Positions 51,501 to 60,256 of a stretch of DNA of 64,000 nucleotides are shown here, in pieces. Source of the DNA: Chlamydiales bacterium (GTDB lineage Bacteria > Chlamydiota > Chlamydiia > Chlamydiales > JARBTQ01); NCBI GenBank assembly GCA_029240075.1, contig JARBTQ010000006.1, forward strand, positions 1 to 64,000. The letters run 5' to 3'. Each line of letters begins with the position of its first letter. Position 1 is the stretch's first letter. The position numbers and the translations under genes were made by a program. The notes under the pieces were generated by a model. The model saw nothing but the letters and a program-made list of their open reading frames with translations. It did no database searches and was not told the DNA's origin.

Positions 51501-54500
51501 CCACAAAAATTAGTCGCAAGACTATTGTATTGGTAGAGAATTCCTTGTGTTGGCAAATCTTTAATCATGGCATAAGTAGAAGTGCTAGCAAGACTGTAAC
51601 CTTGAAGAGAGATAATGACGTATTGGTTAGAAGTTAGGTAGTATCCATCGTTTAGTTTTGCTCCTGATAAAGTAATAATAGGATCCTCTATACTAGTAGA
51701 ATTACTATTACCTAAGATCCCATGTAAAGAATTTCCCGAATAGTCATACACATACTGGCTCAAATCATTATTCATTCGGTAAGAAGCGACTAAGTTAGAG
51801 CTTCTATCTATAGAACTACTGTTCATCATAGACTGAATCTGCGATACAGTTTTAGCCTCATTCCAAACATTTAATTCATCGATGGCTCCATTAAAATAAC
51901 CTATTCCTGCTTCATAAACCCCTATCAAAAGGTTTGCTGTTGAAGTTGTTGCCGCTGCAGTTCCTGTCCAACTGCAATTAGACTTCTGTTGTCCATCGAC
52001 ATAAATAGTCCCTCCCGAGCTGTCTACTACAAAAACAACATGATGCCAGTAGCCATCTTTAATCGATCCGCCATTGACTCCTTCTCCAGAAATATCACGG
52101 ATGTAGTTGCTGCTGTCTTTAAAATAACGGGCGTAGATATTTCCATTTTTAAGATAGATCTGGTAACCATTATTACTACCTGTTGTATATTTACTTAGGA
52201 TTCCCCGGCTAATCCCGTCATTAGTGGAGGTCTTTACCCATACGGCTATACTTAGGGGATAACTGTCTAGTACAGAATTATGACTTATAGTTACAACATC
52301 ATCTATACCGTCAAAATAAAGGGTATGATTGGGAACATAGGTTAACAATGGGGCTAATTTCCAAGTAGGATCGCTAGATTCTGGGATCGCATTGCCTCCC
52401 AAGACACCAATATTGCCGACTAAAGAGGAGTCATAGACATAATCGCCAATTCCAGTACTTAAAGGGTAATAAGCTATCAAATTTGTTTCAGAACCACTTA
52501 AGGGTTGTAACATATTAGATAAAATCTGACCTTGACTCCTTGCTGTCGACCATAGTCTTAAATCGGCAACATGTCCTTTAAAGTAGTTCGCCCTGGAAAT
52601 TGTGCCTAGATACTTTTGGGGGATGGCATAGGGAGTAAGCGATCCTACAGTGTTGCTTGCTGCTAATTGTCCGTTTACATATAATTTATAAACGCTATTG
52701 TTATAGGTAGCTGCGATGTGATTCCACTTGCCAAAATTTAAGATATCAGGTGTAACAATACTAACTGCTGTTGAGCCCGTGCCAAAGGAGGCTTTAACCT
52801 TAAGGCCTTGGACCCATAAGCTAGGAGCTAATTGATTAGGGGTCCCAGAGTTCATATTCCCTATCAACTCATAAAAGGTATTGTCATTTGATGTATACTC
52901 TGCTGTAATCCACATCTCCTGTGTAAACTGGTTTCCTAAAGTTGGGGCTAAACTTCCAACATTAAAGTCTAAGTAGTCGTCCGAGCCATCAAAATACAAG
53001 CAGTAATTCTTAGAAAATCCATCTGCTACAATTCTTTTTGGATCATCACTAGATGATGTTAAAGAAGAGCCTAAATAACCGTTATTTTTATTTTGTGAGA
53101 TATCATAAACTCTTTGTCCAATTCTCTCGTCAAAACGGTAGTAACCTGTAACAAAAGATCCATTAAAAATAGTGAGTTGAGTAACAAGACCTTGGAAGTA
53201 GCCTGACCCGTATCTTCCAATATACAACGGTTGTACAGTTGTACAAGTTCCACTTGCACCTGTCCAACTTTCCATGGCTAATAAATTACCATCCACAAAT
53301 AGCATTCCTCCCGAAGGATCCACGCTAAGGGCTATTTGGTGCCATTTTCCGTCATTAATCACCCCTCCATCCATTCCGAATGCCCCAGTGCTAATATAGC
53401 TTGTGCCGTTGACATGGTAGCTTGCATAGACATGGCCATTCTTTAAATATACAAGATAGCCATTTAAGGAGCTTGAATCGTACTTAGTGACTATTCCTCT
53501 TGCAGTACTGTCGTTTGTAGTCGTTTTTACCCATACGACTAAAGTTAAAGGATAACCATTGAGATTATTATTATGAGGAATAGTTACATGGTCATTAATT
53601 CCATCAAATTGGAGGCTATATGATGTTGCACTAGGTAGATCTGGCATGTAAAGTTTAATCAAATGAAGTGACTTACCGTTATGATCGGCCACATAAAGGA
53701 CATTATTACTGATTTCGACTCCATAGGGATCACTAAATGTAATATTTTCTAATCCATTTTTAAGTTCTTTGACAATATACGCTTCGGCAGGAGATTGGAT
53801 ATTTATTATCGAAACAGCGCTCTCAGTACTGCTACTGACATACGCGTAGAAACCTTGAATTGTTATGGATGTTAGGCCTGATAGGTAGTTGCCGTTAGAA
53901 GAGTCACTCAAAGTTTTGACTAAAATAGGATTGCTGGGATTAGAAACATCGTAGATCTGTAATGAATTTCCTGAGTAACCAGCTACATATAGGTAATTAT
54001 TTTTCACTGTTAAAGCACTGGGGCTAGCAGTAACACTTGTAATTTCGGTTACGTAGCTTAAAGCTGCGGGATTAGAGATATTGATTATAGAAACTTTACT
54101 ACCAGTATTAATAGTATAAAGATAGTTTCCTTCAATACTTAAGCTATTAGGACCTTGTATTGTAGTAGGAGTCCCTAAATGTGTATTATCTGTAAATTCA
54201 CATCTTAAAATAGGCGATGTAGGATTTGTAATATCTATGACTGTAATTGTGTGATCAGCCCCAGCATGTGCGTATAGATAATTTTCTACAATCTTAAGGG
54301 CGTTAATTCCTCCTAATTTAGTGTAAGAGTAGGTATTAACTGTAGATCCTCCATCCGTGATGGTTGCTATAACTGTAGGCGATGTAGGCGTAGATGCATT
54401 AATGATTTTAATCCAATTTCCTGTGCTACTTGCAATATAGATATAGTTATCTTTTGCTGCTATAGCACTGAGGCTGCTACCAAATCCTATTTCTGAAACG

Positions 54501-56584
54501 GGCGATGGATCCATGGGATTGGATATATCGAAAATTGTAAGCCCTTTTTCTGTATCAGAAATCACGTAAGCATAGTTTCCGAGTACTTTTACATCGCGCA
54601 ACCCATCTAGCAAAGTTGCACTTGTTCCATCGGTTATTTTTGCAAGAAATTGGATATCTGGAGTAAAACTTTGGTTATGCTCCAGTGCAATTTGATCAGA
54701 TTTAACTTTATACAATAAAGTTTCACCAGCATTAGTGCCATAAGTATCACTGCCTGAAACCCCAATAGCAGCATAAGTGTGATTGATAGCTACTGAAGCT
54801 CCTAAATAGTCATTGCTTGCTCCAGAAGATTGAGTTAAGATTTTGACTTGAGACCAACCCGCAGTCTTTTTCTCAAATAAGTAAGCTGCTCCTGAGTTAG
54901 TGGTAATAAAACTATTGTTTTTAGCTCCTACGAGTAAGGAATTTCCTTTAAGAGCCACTGAACAACCAAAATTATCAGATGCGACTGTCTCTAGAGCTTG
55001 TATTTTGGCACTTTGCTGCCAACTATCATTACCAAGCCCTTTTTCAAAGATATAAACAGCTCCTTTTCCAGAGGCATTTAGACTGCCTACTGCTATGCGA
55101 CTGCCACTTAATGCAAGAGAAGCCCCAAAATTGTCATTTGCAGCAAGGTCGGCAGCTACAATTCTTTGAGATTCAACCCAATTACTTCCGTTATAATCGA
55201 AGATATAGACAGCCCCTCCTGTCCCATTATTTGGAGCGCCGATAATAGCTCTATTCCCGTGTATTGCTACGGAGGAACCAAAGTAATTGTTGGCACCTGG
55301 GCTTCCAAATGTAGGGATAAGCTTGCTAGACCAGGAACCTGTAGCCGTATTATAAATATAGGCAGCACCACGGTTGGAAGAATCCCCTTTAACTCCTACA
55401 ATTAGAAAATTTGAATCTAAGGCAAGAGCAGAACCAAAATAGCTACCAGACGAACGAGTTGGTAGTGCATTGCCAAATGATACAGCTGACCAGGTTCCCG
55501 ATGATTTTTGGTATAAAGTGACATCTCCCGCATTTGAACTAGCTCCTTCATCTGAAGCTGCTGCCCAATTTCCAGATATGGCCACTTTAGTTCCAAAGGT
55601 ACTGCTGGCAGAAGTGATAGTAGTAACCTTAGCCCAAGCACTACCAGCAAAATCATGAAATTCGATAATTCCATTACCACCCGAAATAAGTTGAGTGTCA
55701 TCCATTGCGTTTGCTTGACCAAAGTTAAGTTTGGTTGTGTCAGAACTGTAAATATGTTGTGGAGGATCAACGATCGGCAATAAACTTTGATCCATAAGAG
55801 CCGTACTTCCACTCGAGTCTTTAGCACCTAAATCTAATGGAGAGTAAAATGTACCCTCCCATTCATATAGTAATTTTGTATTAAAGTAGATTTCTGAAGT
55901 GTCGATCTCTTTCTGGGAAAATTTGCCTAAATGGAAAACTTTGTCTAAAGTCCAATTTTTGATTAGAGGTGTATTACCTATTTTTCCAGTTGCAAGAGCT
56001 ATAGTACGACCTGTGATCCACTCTAACCGATTGAGGAATTCAAGCTTACTCGAAGCTTTTCCTAAATCGCATGCAAGAAGATCAATACGACCTTCTCTTT
56101 TTATGGACTGACCTATATAGCGCCAAAATTGTTTTAAATCTTTTTGATATAATAAAGATGAAAGTGAAACAGTATCTTTTACTGTCAGTTGAAAAGAACC
56201 TACCTCTGTTCCGTGATTTGCAAAAGCTATACTAGAAGCTTCTTTGCCATCTAATGCTAGCATAACTTTATCTTTAAGCTCGTTTAAAGTTGTAGTATCC
56301 GGGTCGTAATTTACAATAAGAGAATAACCTCGTGCCGCTGTAATTAATTTTTCATAGTCTGTAATGTTATTCGCTATGACAAGAACACGAGGATGTAGAG
56401 AGTCAGTAACTTTGGTATTAGGCTCGGTTATTGTACGAAAACCATCCAATGTATCGTCTAAATTAGAATCAAACTTTGTCTTATCTATGTACTCTTTTGA
56501 ATTATCCTGAAATAAGAGTTCAGATAAGCCTGCTCCATCAAGTACAATCCGCTCTTCTAGCTTTAATAAACTAAATCTACTCAT
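48506..56584 (-). CDS. Giant modular surface protein / adhesin candidate
   Basis: MSRFSLLKLEERIVLDGAG (LEPR-xLL-like), DUF4347-like block, FG-GAP-like and LVIVD-like beta-propeller repeats, three LamG-like domains, six tandem ~124-aa repeats. ORF track start 56614 is TTG; ATG at 56584 preferred. Confidence 0.9.
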   Translation of the reverse strand: MSRFSLLKLEERIVLDGAGLSELLFQDNSKEYIDKTKFDSNLDDTLDGFRTITEPNTKVTDSLHPRVLVIANNITDYEKLITAARGYSLIVNYDPDTTTLNELKDKVMLALDGKEASSIAFANHGTEVGSFQLTVKDTVSLSSLLYQKDLKQFWRYIGQSIKREGRIDLLACDLGKASSKLEFLNRLEWITGRTIALATGKIGNTPLIKNWTLDKVFHLGKFSQKEIDTSEIYFNTKLLYEWEGTFYSPLDLGAKDSSGSTALMDQSLLPIVDPPQHIYSSDTTKLNFGQANAMDDTQLISGGNGIIEFHDFAGSAWAKVTTITSASSTFGTKVAISGNWAAASDEGASSNAGDVTLYQKSSGTWSAVSFGNALPTRSSGSYFGSALALDSNFLIVGVKGDSSNRGAAYIYNTATGSWSSKLIPTFGSPGANNYFGSSVAIHGNRAIIGAPNNGTGGAVYIFDYNGSNWVESQRIVAADLAANDNFGASLALSGSRIAVGSLNASGKGAVYIFEKGLGNDSWQQSAKIQALETVASDNFGCSVALKGNSLLVGAKNNSFITTNSGAAYLFEKKTAGWSQVKILTQSSGASNDYLGASVAINHTYAAIGVSGSDTYGTNAGETLLYKVKSDQIALEHNQSFTPDIQFLAKITDGTSATLLDGLRDVKVLGNYAYVISDTEKGLTIFDISNPMDPSPVSEIGFGSSLSAIAAKDNYIYIASSTGNWIKIINASTPTSPTVIATITDGGSTVNTYSYTKLGGINALKIVENYLYAHAGADHTITVIDITNPTSPILRCEFTDNTHLGTPTTIQGPNSLSIEGNYLYTINTGSKVSIINISNPAALSYVTEITSVTASPSALTVKNNYLYVAGYSGNSLQIYDVSNPSNPILVKTLSDSSNGNYLSGLTSITIQGFYAYVSSSTESAVSIINIQSPAEAYIVKELKNGLENITFSDPYGVEISNNVLYVADHNGKSLHLIKLYMPDLPSATSYSLQFDGINDHVTIPHNNNLNGYPLTLVVWVKTTTNDSTARGIVTKYDSSSLNGYLVYLKNGHVYASYHVNGTSYISTGAFGMDGGVINDGKWHQIALSVDPSGGMLFVDGNLLAMESWTGASGTCTTVQPLYIGRYGSGYFQGLVTQLTIFNGSFVTGYYRFDERIGQRVYDISQNKNNGYLGSSLTSSSDDPKRIVADGFSKNYCLYFDGSDDYLDFNVGSLAPTLGNQFTQEMWITAEYTSNDNTFYELIGNMNSGTPNQLAPSLWVQGLKVKASFGTGSTAVSIVTPDILNFGKWNHIAATYNNSVYKLYVNGQLAASNTVGSLTPYAIPQKYLGTISRANYFKGHVADLRLWSTARSQGQILSNMLQPLSGSETNLIAYYPLSTGIGDYVYDSSLVGNIGVLGGNAIPESSDPTWKLAPLLTYVPNHTLYFDGIDDVVTISHNSVLDSYPLSIAVWVKTSTNDGISRGILSKYTTGSNNGYQIYLKNGNIYARYFKDSSNYIRDISGEGVNGGSIKDGYWHHVVFVVDSSGGTIYVDGQQKSNCSWTGTAAATTSTANLLIGVYEAGIGYFNGAIDELNVWNEAKTVSQIQSMMNSSSIDRSSNLVASYRMNNDLSQYVYDYSGNSLHGILGNSNSTSIEDPIITLSGAKLNDGYYLTSNQYVIISLQGYSLASTSTYAMIKDLPTQGILYQYNSLATNFCGAAINSINTAVTDEFGRVVYYPNMDGRSDYSSTSFSYSFNDSFSSSKTSKVWVNLQPYTRFNYTLNAQSINDNTTCYPFSTVTISNTDLSQSYTYTVNLDDSTKGIFTASSITATGFVNNGGGSYSFTGTSSEAQAAIRALEFKPTANQVAVGSTVTTTLKLSCNDGSISDSNTTIVATSIEDLNVFANGITSNIDDNATCSPFSSFSITDPDIGQSHLYTVSLDSPLKGGFTAASLTASGFTDAGSGIYTYTGSAANAELAIRQLVFQPTPHRVNVGTTESTVITVACDDGSTANSTTTINTTAMPSPSLFNNAQAGQTTTDTSSCSPFSSFTITTTGLGQNSTYTITLDDAAKGSFTAASLTTSGFVDMGGGSYGYTGSASAAQAAIRQLVFNPTPNRVAVGSTETTQFTVSSDDGALSEATTTVISTSVNDPSTFSGGISNPINDNETCIPFSSFIIIDPDSTQTNTYTITLDDSAKGSFTSTSLSTSGFMNPSSGTYTYLGTASQAQSAIQQLVFQPTQYRVPVGMTEITTFTISSDDGATLDATTSVTSTAARAPSTFTNTSTGITINDNTTCSPFSTVSITASALGQISTYTVSLDLVGKGSFTTPSLNSSGFTSIGGGIYEFTGSPSDAETAIRQLIFQPTPNRVVLGTTETTIFTVSADDGATPDSTTTVISSPLDQPTLFGGGLANQSVNDNATCSPFTSFTITDPNIVQIHTYTVTIDTAAKGNFTGTSLISSGFSDIGSGFYTYTGTAANAQTAIRKLVFKPAPQRVSIGNAEMTTFTVACDDGSTENTTTVISTAVPAPPSVNIPNPITNYALSSGLIAVSPTMTISSGNIPAASSKLVFQFANGYQIGDCLDIRYQGTDPTEINIQNNLVYYGSTLVGNYAKSTAISKALVIVFNNQATDAIVTAIAQNIIYYSTQPKPVNANRLLKVMYDNGYNMTTIQNITLTVNQPATLNPDSTSLPNNLALQKPAEPNRFPDHLQSLFYKR
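49075..51310 (-). repeat. Six tandem ~124-aa coding repeats in the giant surface protein
   Basis: Consensus INDNxTCSPFSSFTITDPD..Q..TYTV.LD...KG.FT..SL..SGF...G.G.YTYTG....A..AIRQLVFQPTP.RV.VG.TE.T.FTV..DDG....TTTV; boundaries approximate. Confidence 0.9.
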
Positions 56585-56676
56585 AGCTAACCTGACTACT
56601 CCTTCCCCTGCCAATCATGATGTTTTTGAGGTTCATCCCCCTATACAGGAATGTAGTCGATTAGACTTTGTGGGTC

Positions 56677-56714
56677 AATAGACCTCTTGCAAAACCTTTT
56701 TGCAATGGTCTATT
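56677..56714. repeat. Imperfect palindrome between divergent surface-protein and flagellin genes
   Basis: AATAGACCTCTTGCAAAA-CCT-TTTTGCAATGGTCTATT; related half-site at 10502-10517. Confidence 0.8.
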
Positions 56715-57065
56715 AAAATGGCCAATAAACAGTCCATAGGAAAGATCTAATCCATTCATCATCAGGTTATAAATTTGTAATAGATCAAAAAATAAAATTA
56801 TTCCCTTTTATTTTTCTAATATGCTAGAGAGTTGTACAAGAGCTGGTATCAAAGAAATTCTCTCATTTTGCAAGATATAAAATAAAGTTGTGTATCATCG
56901 CAAATATAAAAATGTAGCTGCTTTATTAGAAGATAAGCAATATCTACCAATAAAATATAAGAGTTTTCTTTGATAAATTTTCTTAAAAAAATTTCAATAG
57001 GCTATACCACTTATTGGAATTACAGCGAAAAGATTATCAAATAGTAAACATATGGAACTAGGCCT

Positions 57066-58709
57066 ATGAATATCCCTCCTGTAGCTTTGTCCCTTACCTC
57101 CCATTATCAGAAAAGCAAAAATAAATTGGCAGCTTCCATGCGAGTACTTTCTTCGGGAAATCGCCTAATAAACGTGGGAACCGATCCTGCAGGTTTGCGA
57201 ATGTCTGAAAAATTACGTAGCGATATCCGGTCAAATATGGCTAATAAGTTAAATTTAGAAGCAAATTTAGCTTATTTGAGCGTTGCTGATTCCCATATTC
57301 AAAAAGTTTATGAAGTCTTAGATAGGATGACTGAACTTACTGCTCAAGTAATGGATACAACTAAAACACCGGGTGATATAGCTGCGTTTGAAGCTGAATT
57401 TCAGGCCTATAAAGATGAGTTGTCGCGTGCGTCTAGAGAAGGTTCGTTCTACGGGCGTCAAGTAGCAAGCCGAGAAGCTTTAGTCTCTTACGATGCAAAT
57501 AGTGAAACAATGAGATATTGGGGAACAAACGACATTGGAGGAGCCTTAGAGATAGAGCGTAAGTTTGGAGCTTCTGGAACAGATGCCTTTGGAACTGCTA
57601 TCAATTTTGATCCTAATGAAAATTTTGGTATGAGTCGCGACGGACGCAGCCTATTCTATCTGGATTCCAATCAGCATCTATGTAGTTACGATATGCTTAA
57701 TAACAAAGTAACTAGAGGTACTGATACCTACAACTCTGGAGATACAATGGTAGTAGACGAGACAGGGGCTCTATATGTAAATGGAAATGGAACTCTTTAC
57801 ACCATAGATACAGGCTCGTTAACAAGAACTTCTACAACATTGACAACATTGGCTGCAGGGAAGGAATTCACCGTCTATAATAACAGTGCTATTTATTGGG
57901 ATGCTGCAACGACTAATATGGTCACAACAGATTTAAGTATTTTAAGTACAACGACTCTTGTGGATAGCTCTATCGGCTCCAATTTGGCAAATTTAAATAG
58001 CGTATTTGGCTCTTCAACACACGCGATTTCTGGCTCAGGCCGTTATATAGTAGGTAAGCTAAGCGCAACTAGTATAGGTCTGGTAGACTGTAAAACTGGG
58101 GCTTATTCAACTGCTAGCTTAGGAGCAAGCTGCAATTTATCAGAGCTACAAATTAGTGAGGATGGCGATCTTGTCTACTATGTAGATACGCAAAATTCTT
58201 CAGTTAATACCATTGCTATCCAAAGTGGTACTATGGCAACAGGGCAAACCGTGATGCAAGGGGTAAATGCTAATTCATTTTTAGGATTGGATGTTGGGGG
58301 CGCTGGATTTCAATCTTTACAACAATTTTATTTAGGGGGCGATAGTAAATCTACAATTTATTATGAGTCACCAATTCTTAATTTGTATAGTTTAGGGTTA
58401 GCCAACACATCAATAGATAACCCTACAAATGCGGGGTTAACTTTACAAGATCTACAGCGCGCGACAAACCGAGTAGCATCACAACATACGGAACTGGGAG
58501 CTATCATGTCACGCTTAGAGCGCATTTTAAATGCTACAGAGACAGTGACAGCTAATATGCAAGATAAGGAAGGGTTGATACGCAATGCTGATGTTGCAAA
58601 AGAAGCTACTGAATACAGCCAACAAGAAATTTTAAATCAATACACAACATCTTTATTAGCTCAATATAATGCTAGCGCATCAAGTGTCTTGAAGTTGTTA
58701 TCATACTAA
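57066..58709 (+). CDS. fliC: Flagellin with long beta-propeller-like central region
   Basis: N-terminal LAASMRVLSSGNRLINVGTDPAGLRMSEKLRSDIR; C-terminal RNADVAKEATEYSQQEILNQYTTSLLAQYNASASSVLKLLSY; ~300-aa central insertion. Confidence 0.93.
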   Translation: MNIPPVALSLTSHYQKSKNKLAASMRVLSSGNRLINVGTDPAGLRMSEKLRSDIRSNMANKLNLEANLAYLSVADSHIQKVYEVLDRMTELTAQVMDTTKTPGDIAAFEAEFQAYKDELSRASREGSFYGRQVASREALVSYDANSETMRYWGTNDIGGALEIERKFGASGTDAFGTAINFDPNENFGMSRDGRSLFYLDSNQHLCSYDMLNNKVTRGTDTYNSGDTMVVDETGALYVNGNGTLYTIDTGSLTRTSTTLTTLAAGKEFTVYNNSAIYWDAATTNMVTTDLSILSTTTLVDSSIGSNLANLNSVFGSSTHAISGSGRYIVGKLSATSIGLVDCKTGAYSTASLGASCNLSELQISEDGDLVYYVDTQNSSVNTIAIQSGTMATGQTVMQGVNANSFLGLDVGGAGFQSLQQFYLGGDSKSTIYYESPILNLYSLGLANTSIDNPTNAGLTLQDLQRATNRVASQHTELGAIMSRLERILNATETVTANMQDKEGLIRNADVAKEATEYSQQEILNQYTTSLLAQYNASASSVLKLLSY

Positions 58710-58731
58710 ATAATTAGAGGTATTAGAAACT

Positions 58732-59283
58732 ATGTTGAACTATGCATTTTCTCACGATTCTTATAAAAGTTATAAAGAAACTCAAGAGCACTTACAAGTT
58801 AATTTAAAGAAATTAGAGGCTGTTAGCCTTCCTTCAGAATTTGGCTTAAGCGAAATTTTTCATAAACATTTCAATGCTCATGATACCATGGCTTTAGCAT
58901 GTGAAAAGGCTATGGAACAGTTAGCTGAGGTTTATGTGCAGAAATTAGTTGAATTAGAGCATGCTGTTAGTGCAACAGAGGCTTTATCTTTACTCAATGA
59001 TGCTGAAAGTATTTGGGAAGAATCGGCCAGTGTTATACGTAAATATGATTCTGAAGGAACAGAGAAAGCCTTTCTGCTTGAGATGAGACAACAAGCTCTA
59101 GTCTTCTTAGAAGATCAATTGGCCCAGGCTGGCAAACGTTGTGAAAGAATTCCTTCTAAGGAAAATGTTACCCTTTGCTTAGGATTGTTAGCAGTTATAG
59201 ATTACATACTTGAAGAGTGTGGAGAACCTAGCAATAGTCCTAAGAGAAAACGTTACAGAGAAACAGCATTGAAATTTCGCTAA
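58732..59283 (+). CDS. Small helical protein downstream of flagellin, candidate filament chaperone
   Basis: 183 aa, 22 nt after flagellin stop, same strand; no FliS/FliT signature recognised. Confidence 0.65.
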   Translation: MLNYAFSHDSYKSYKETQEHLQVNLKKLEAVSLPSEFGLSEIFHKHFNAHDTMALACEKAMEQLAEVYVQKLVELEHAVSATEALSLLNDAESIWEESASVIRKYDSEGTEKAFLLEMRQQALVFLEDQLAQAGKRCERIPSKENVTLCLGLLAVIDYILEECGEPSNSPKRKRYRETALKFR

Positions 59284-59410
59284 ATTATTTGGCTCATGAG
59301 ATTTTTAAAGCTTTTTCCAAAGAGTGGAGCTCGCATAATTTGCCATACTCCGCTCTCAAGTCTATTCAATTACCTGTAACCGAATTTTTTAATTTTTAGG
59401 CCTTATTTTG

Positions 59411-60256
59411 CTAAAAAGGTTTGGATAATCTCGAGATAAAGGCCACCATATCCGATAGACTCCTATTAGCCAATTCGGATTGGTCGAAAATGGGGTAAAA
59501 AAGAGCCTTGGATTCTTCCTCCAAAACATCTTTCCGTTTCTTCTCTAATTCTTTAGAAATCTTAATAAATACCTTCTTTTGTTCAATAATCATTAATTTT
59601 AATAATTTGTCGAGGCCTCCTTCAGTATTGCATAATTTATCACTATCGATCACTCCATATGTATCAAGCAAATAAAGAAAACTTTGACAATCCTTACGGT
59701 TAAAAGCTGTATCAAATAGTGAAGGGTTTTGCCTAAAGGCCTCCTTTAAAGTAGCAGCTCCTCCTAGATCCAAAAGAAAACGCAATTCTTTCAAACTGTC
59801 AGCTTGATCCCTTCCATAAGTAGTTGTAAAGTATTGTTCTAATAATTCTAGGAGGGGTTCAGTATGCTCATTAAAAAAGCTTTGTATAGCTAAGAATTTT
59901 GCTTTTAAAGAATTTTTTTCCAGAACTTCATTTCTTAACTTGTTAATAGGGATTGATTTGAATTTGAGTGGTGCCGGGAATAAAGTTACTTGTCCGTCTA
60001 TGAATGTAAAAGGAGAATTGCCTAGAAGATTATAAATATATCTTTTAAAGAATAAAGAAAGATTTTCTTTTTCTAGTATATCAAGAGCCTTTGTATTGAT
60101 AAGATGCTGCCAAACGCGGTCAGAACTAGTCCTATGATTCCAGTCCTTACAAACTTGGGACGTGCGGCCTAAGCTTGTTTGATCTAGGTAGCTAAAAACC
60201 TCTTCCTTTATCTCTGCTGGTAAAGTTTGAAAGCTAGCAAAGCTTACTGTATTCAC
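59411..60256 (-). CDS. F-box domain protein (eukaryotic-like, candidate effector)
   Basis: QTLPAEIKEEVFSYLDQTSLGRTSQVCKDWNHRTSSDRVWQHLI matches the F-box pattern LP.E....IF.YL....L...S.VC..W......+.LW..L. Confidence 0.8.
   Translation of the reverse strand: MNTVSFASFQTLPAEIKEEVFSYLDQTSLGRTSQVCKDWNHRTSSDRVWQHLINTKALDILEKENLSLFFKRYIYNLLGNSPFTFIDGQVTLFPAPLKFKSIPINKLRNEVLEKNSLKAKFLAIQSFFNEHTEPLLELLEQYFTTTYGRDQADSLKELRFLLDLGGAATLKEAFRQNPSLFDTAFNRKDCQSFLYLLDTYGVIDSDKLCNTEGGLDKLLKLMIIEQKKVFIKISKELEKKRKDVLEEESKALFYPIFDQSELANRSLSDMVAFISRLSKPF

Noticed and set aside
55166-55827. Short ORFs overlapping the giant surface-protein gene on both strands
   Set aside because: Contained in a long intact reading frame with clear repeats
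58732-59283. Calling the gene after flagellin fliS
   Set aside because: Position fits, but no FliS sequence pattern was recognised and the length is greater than usual
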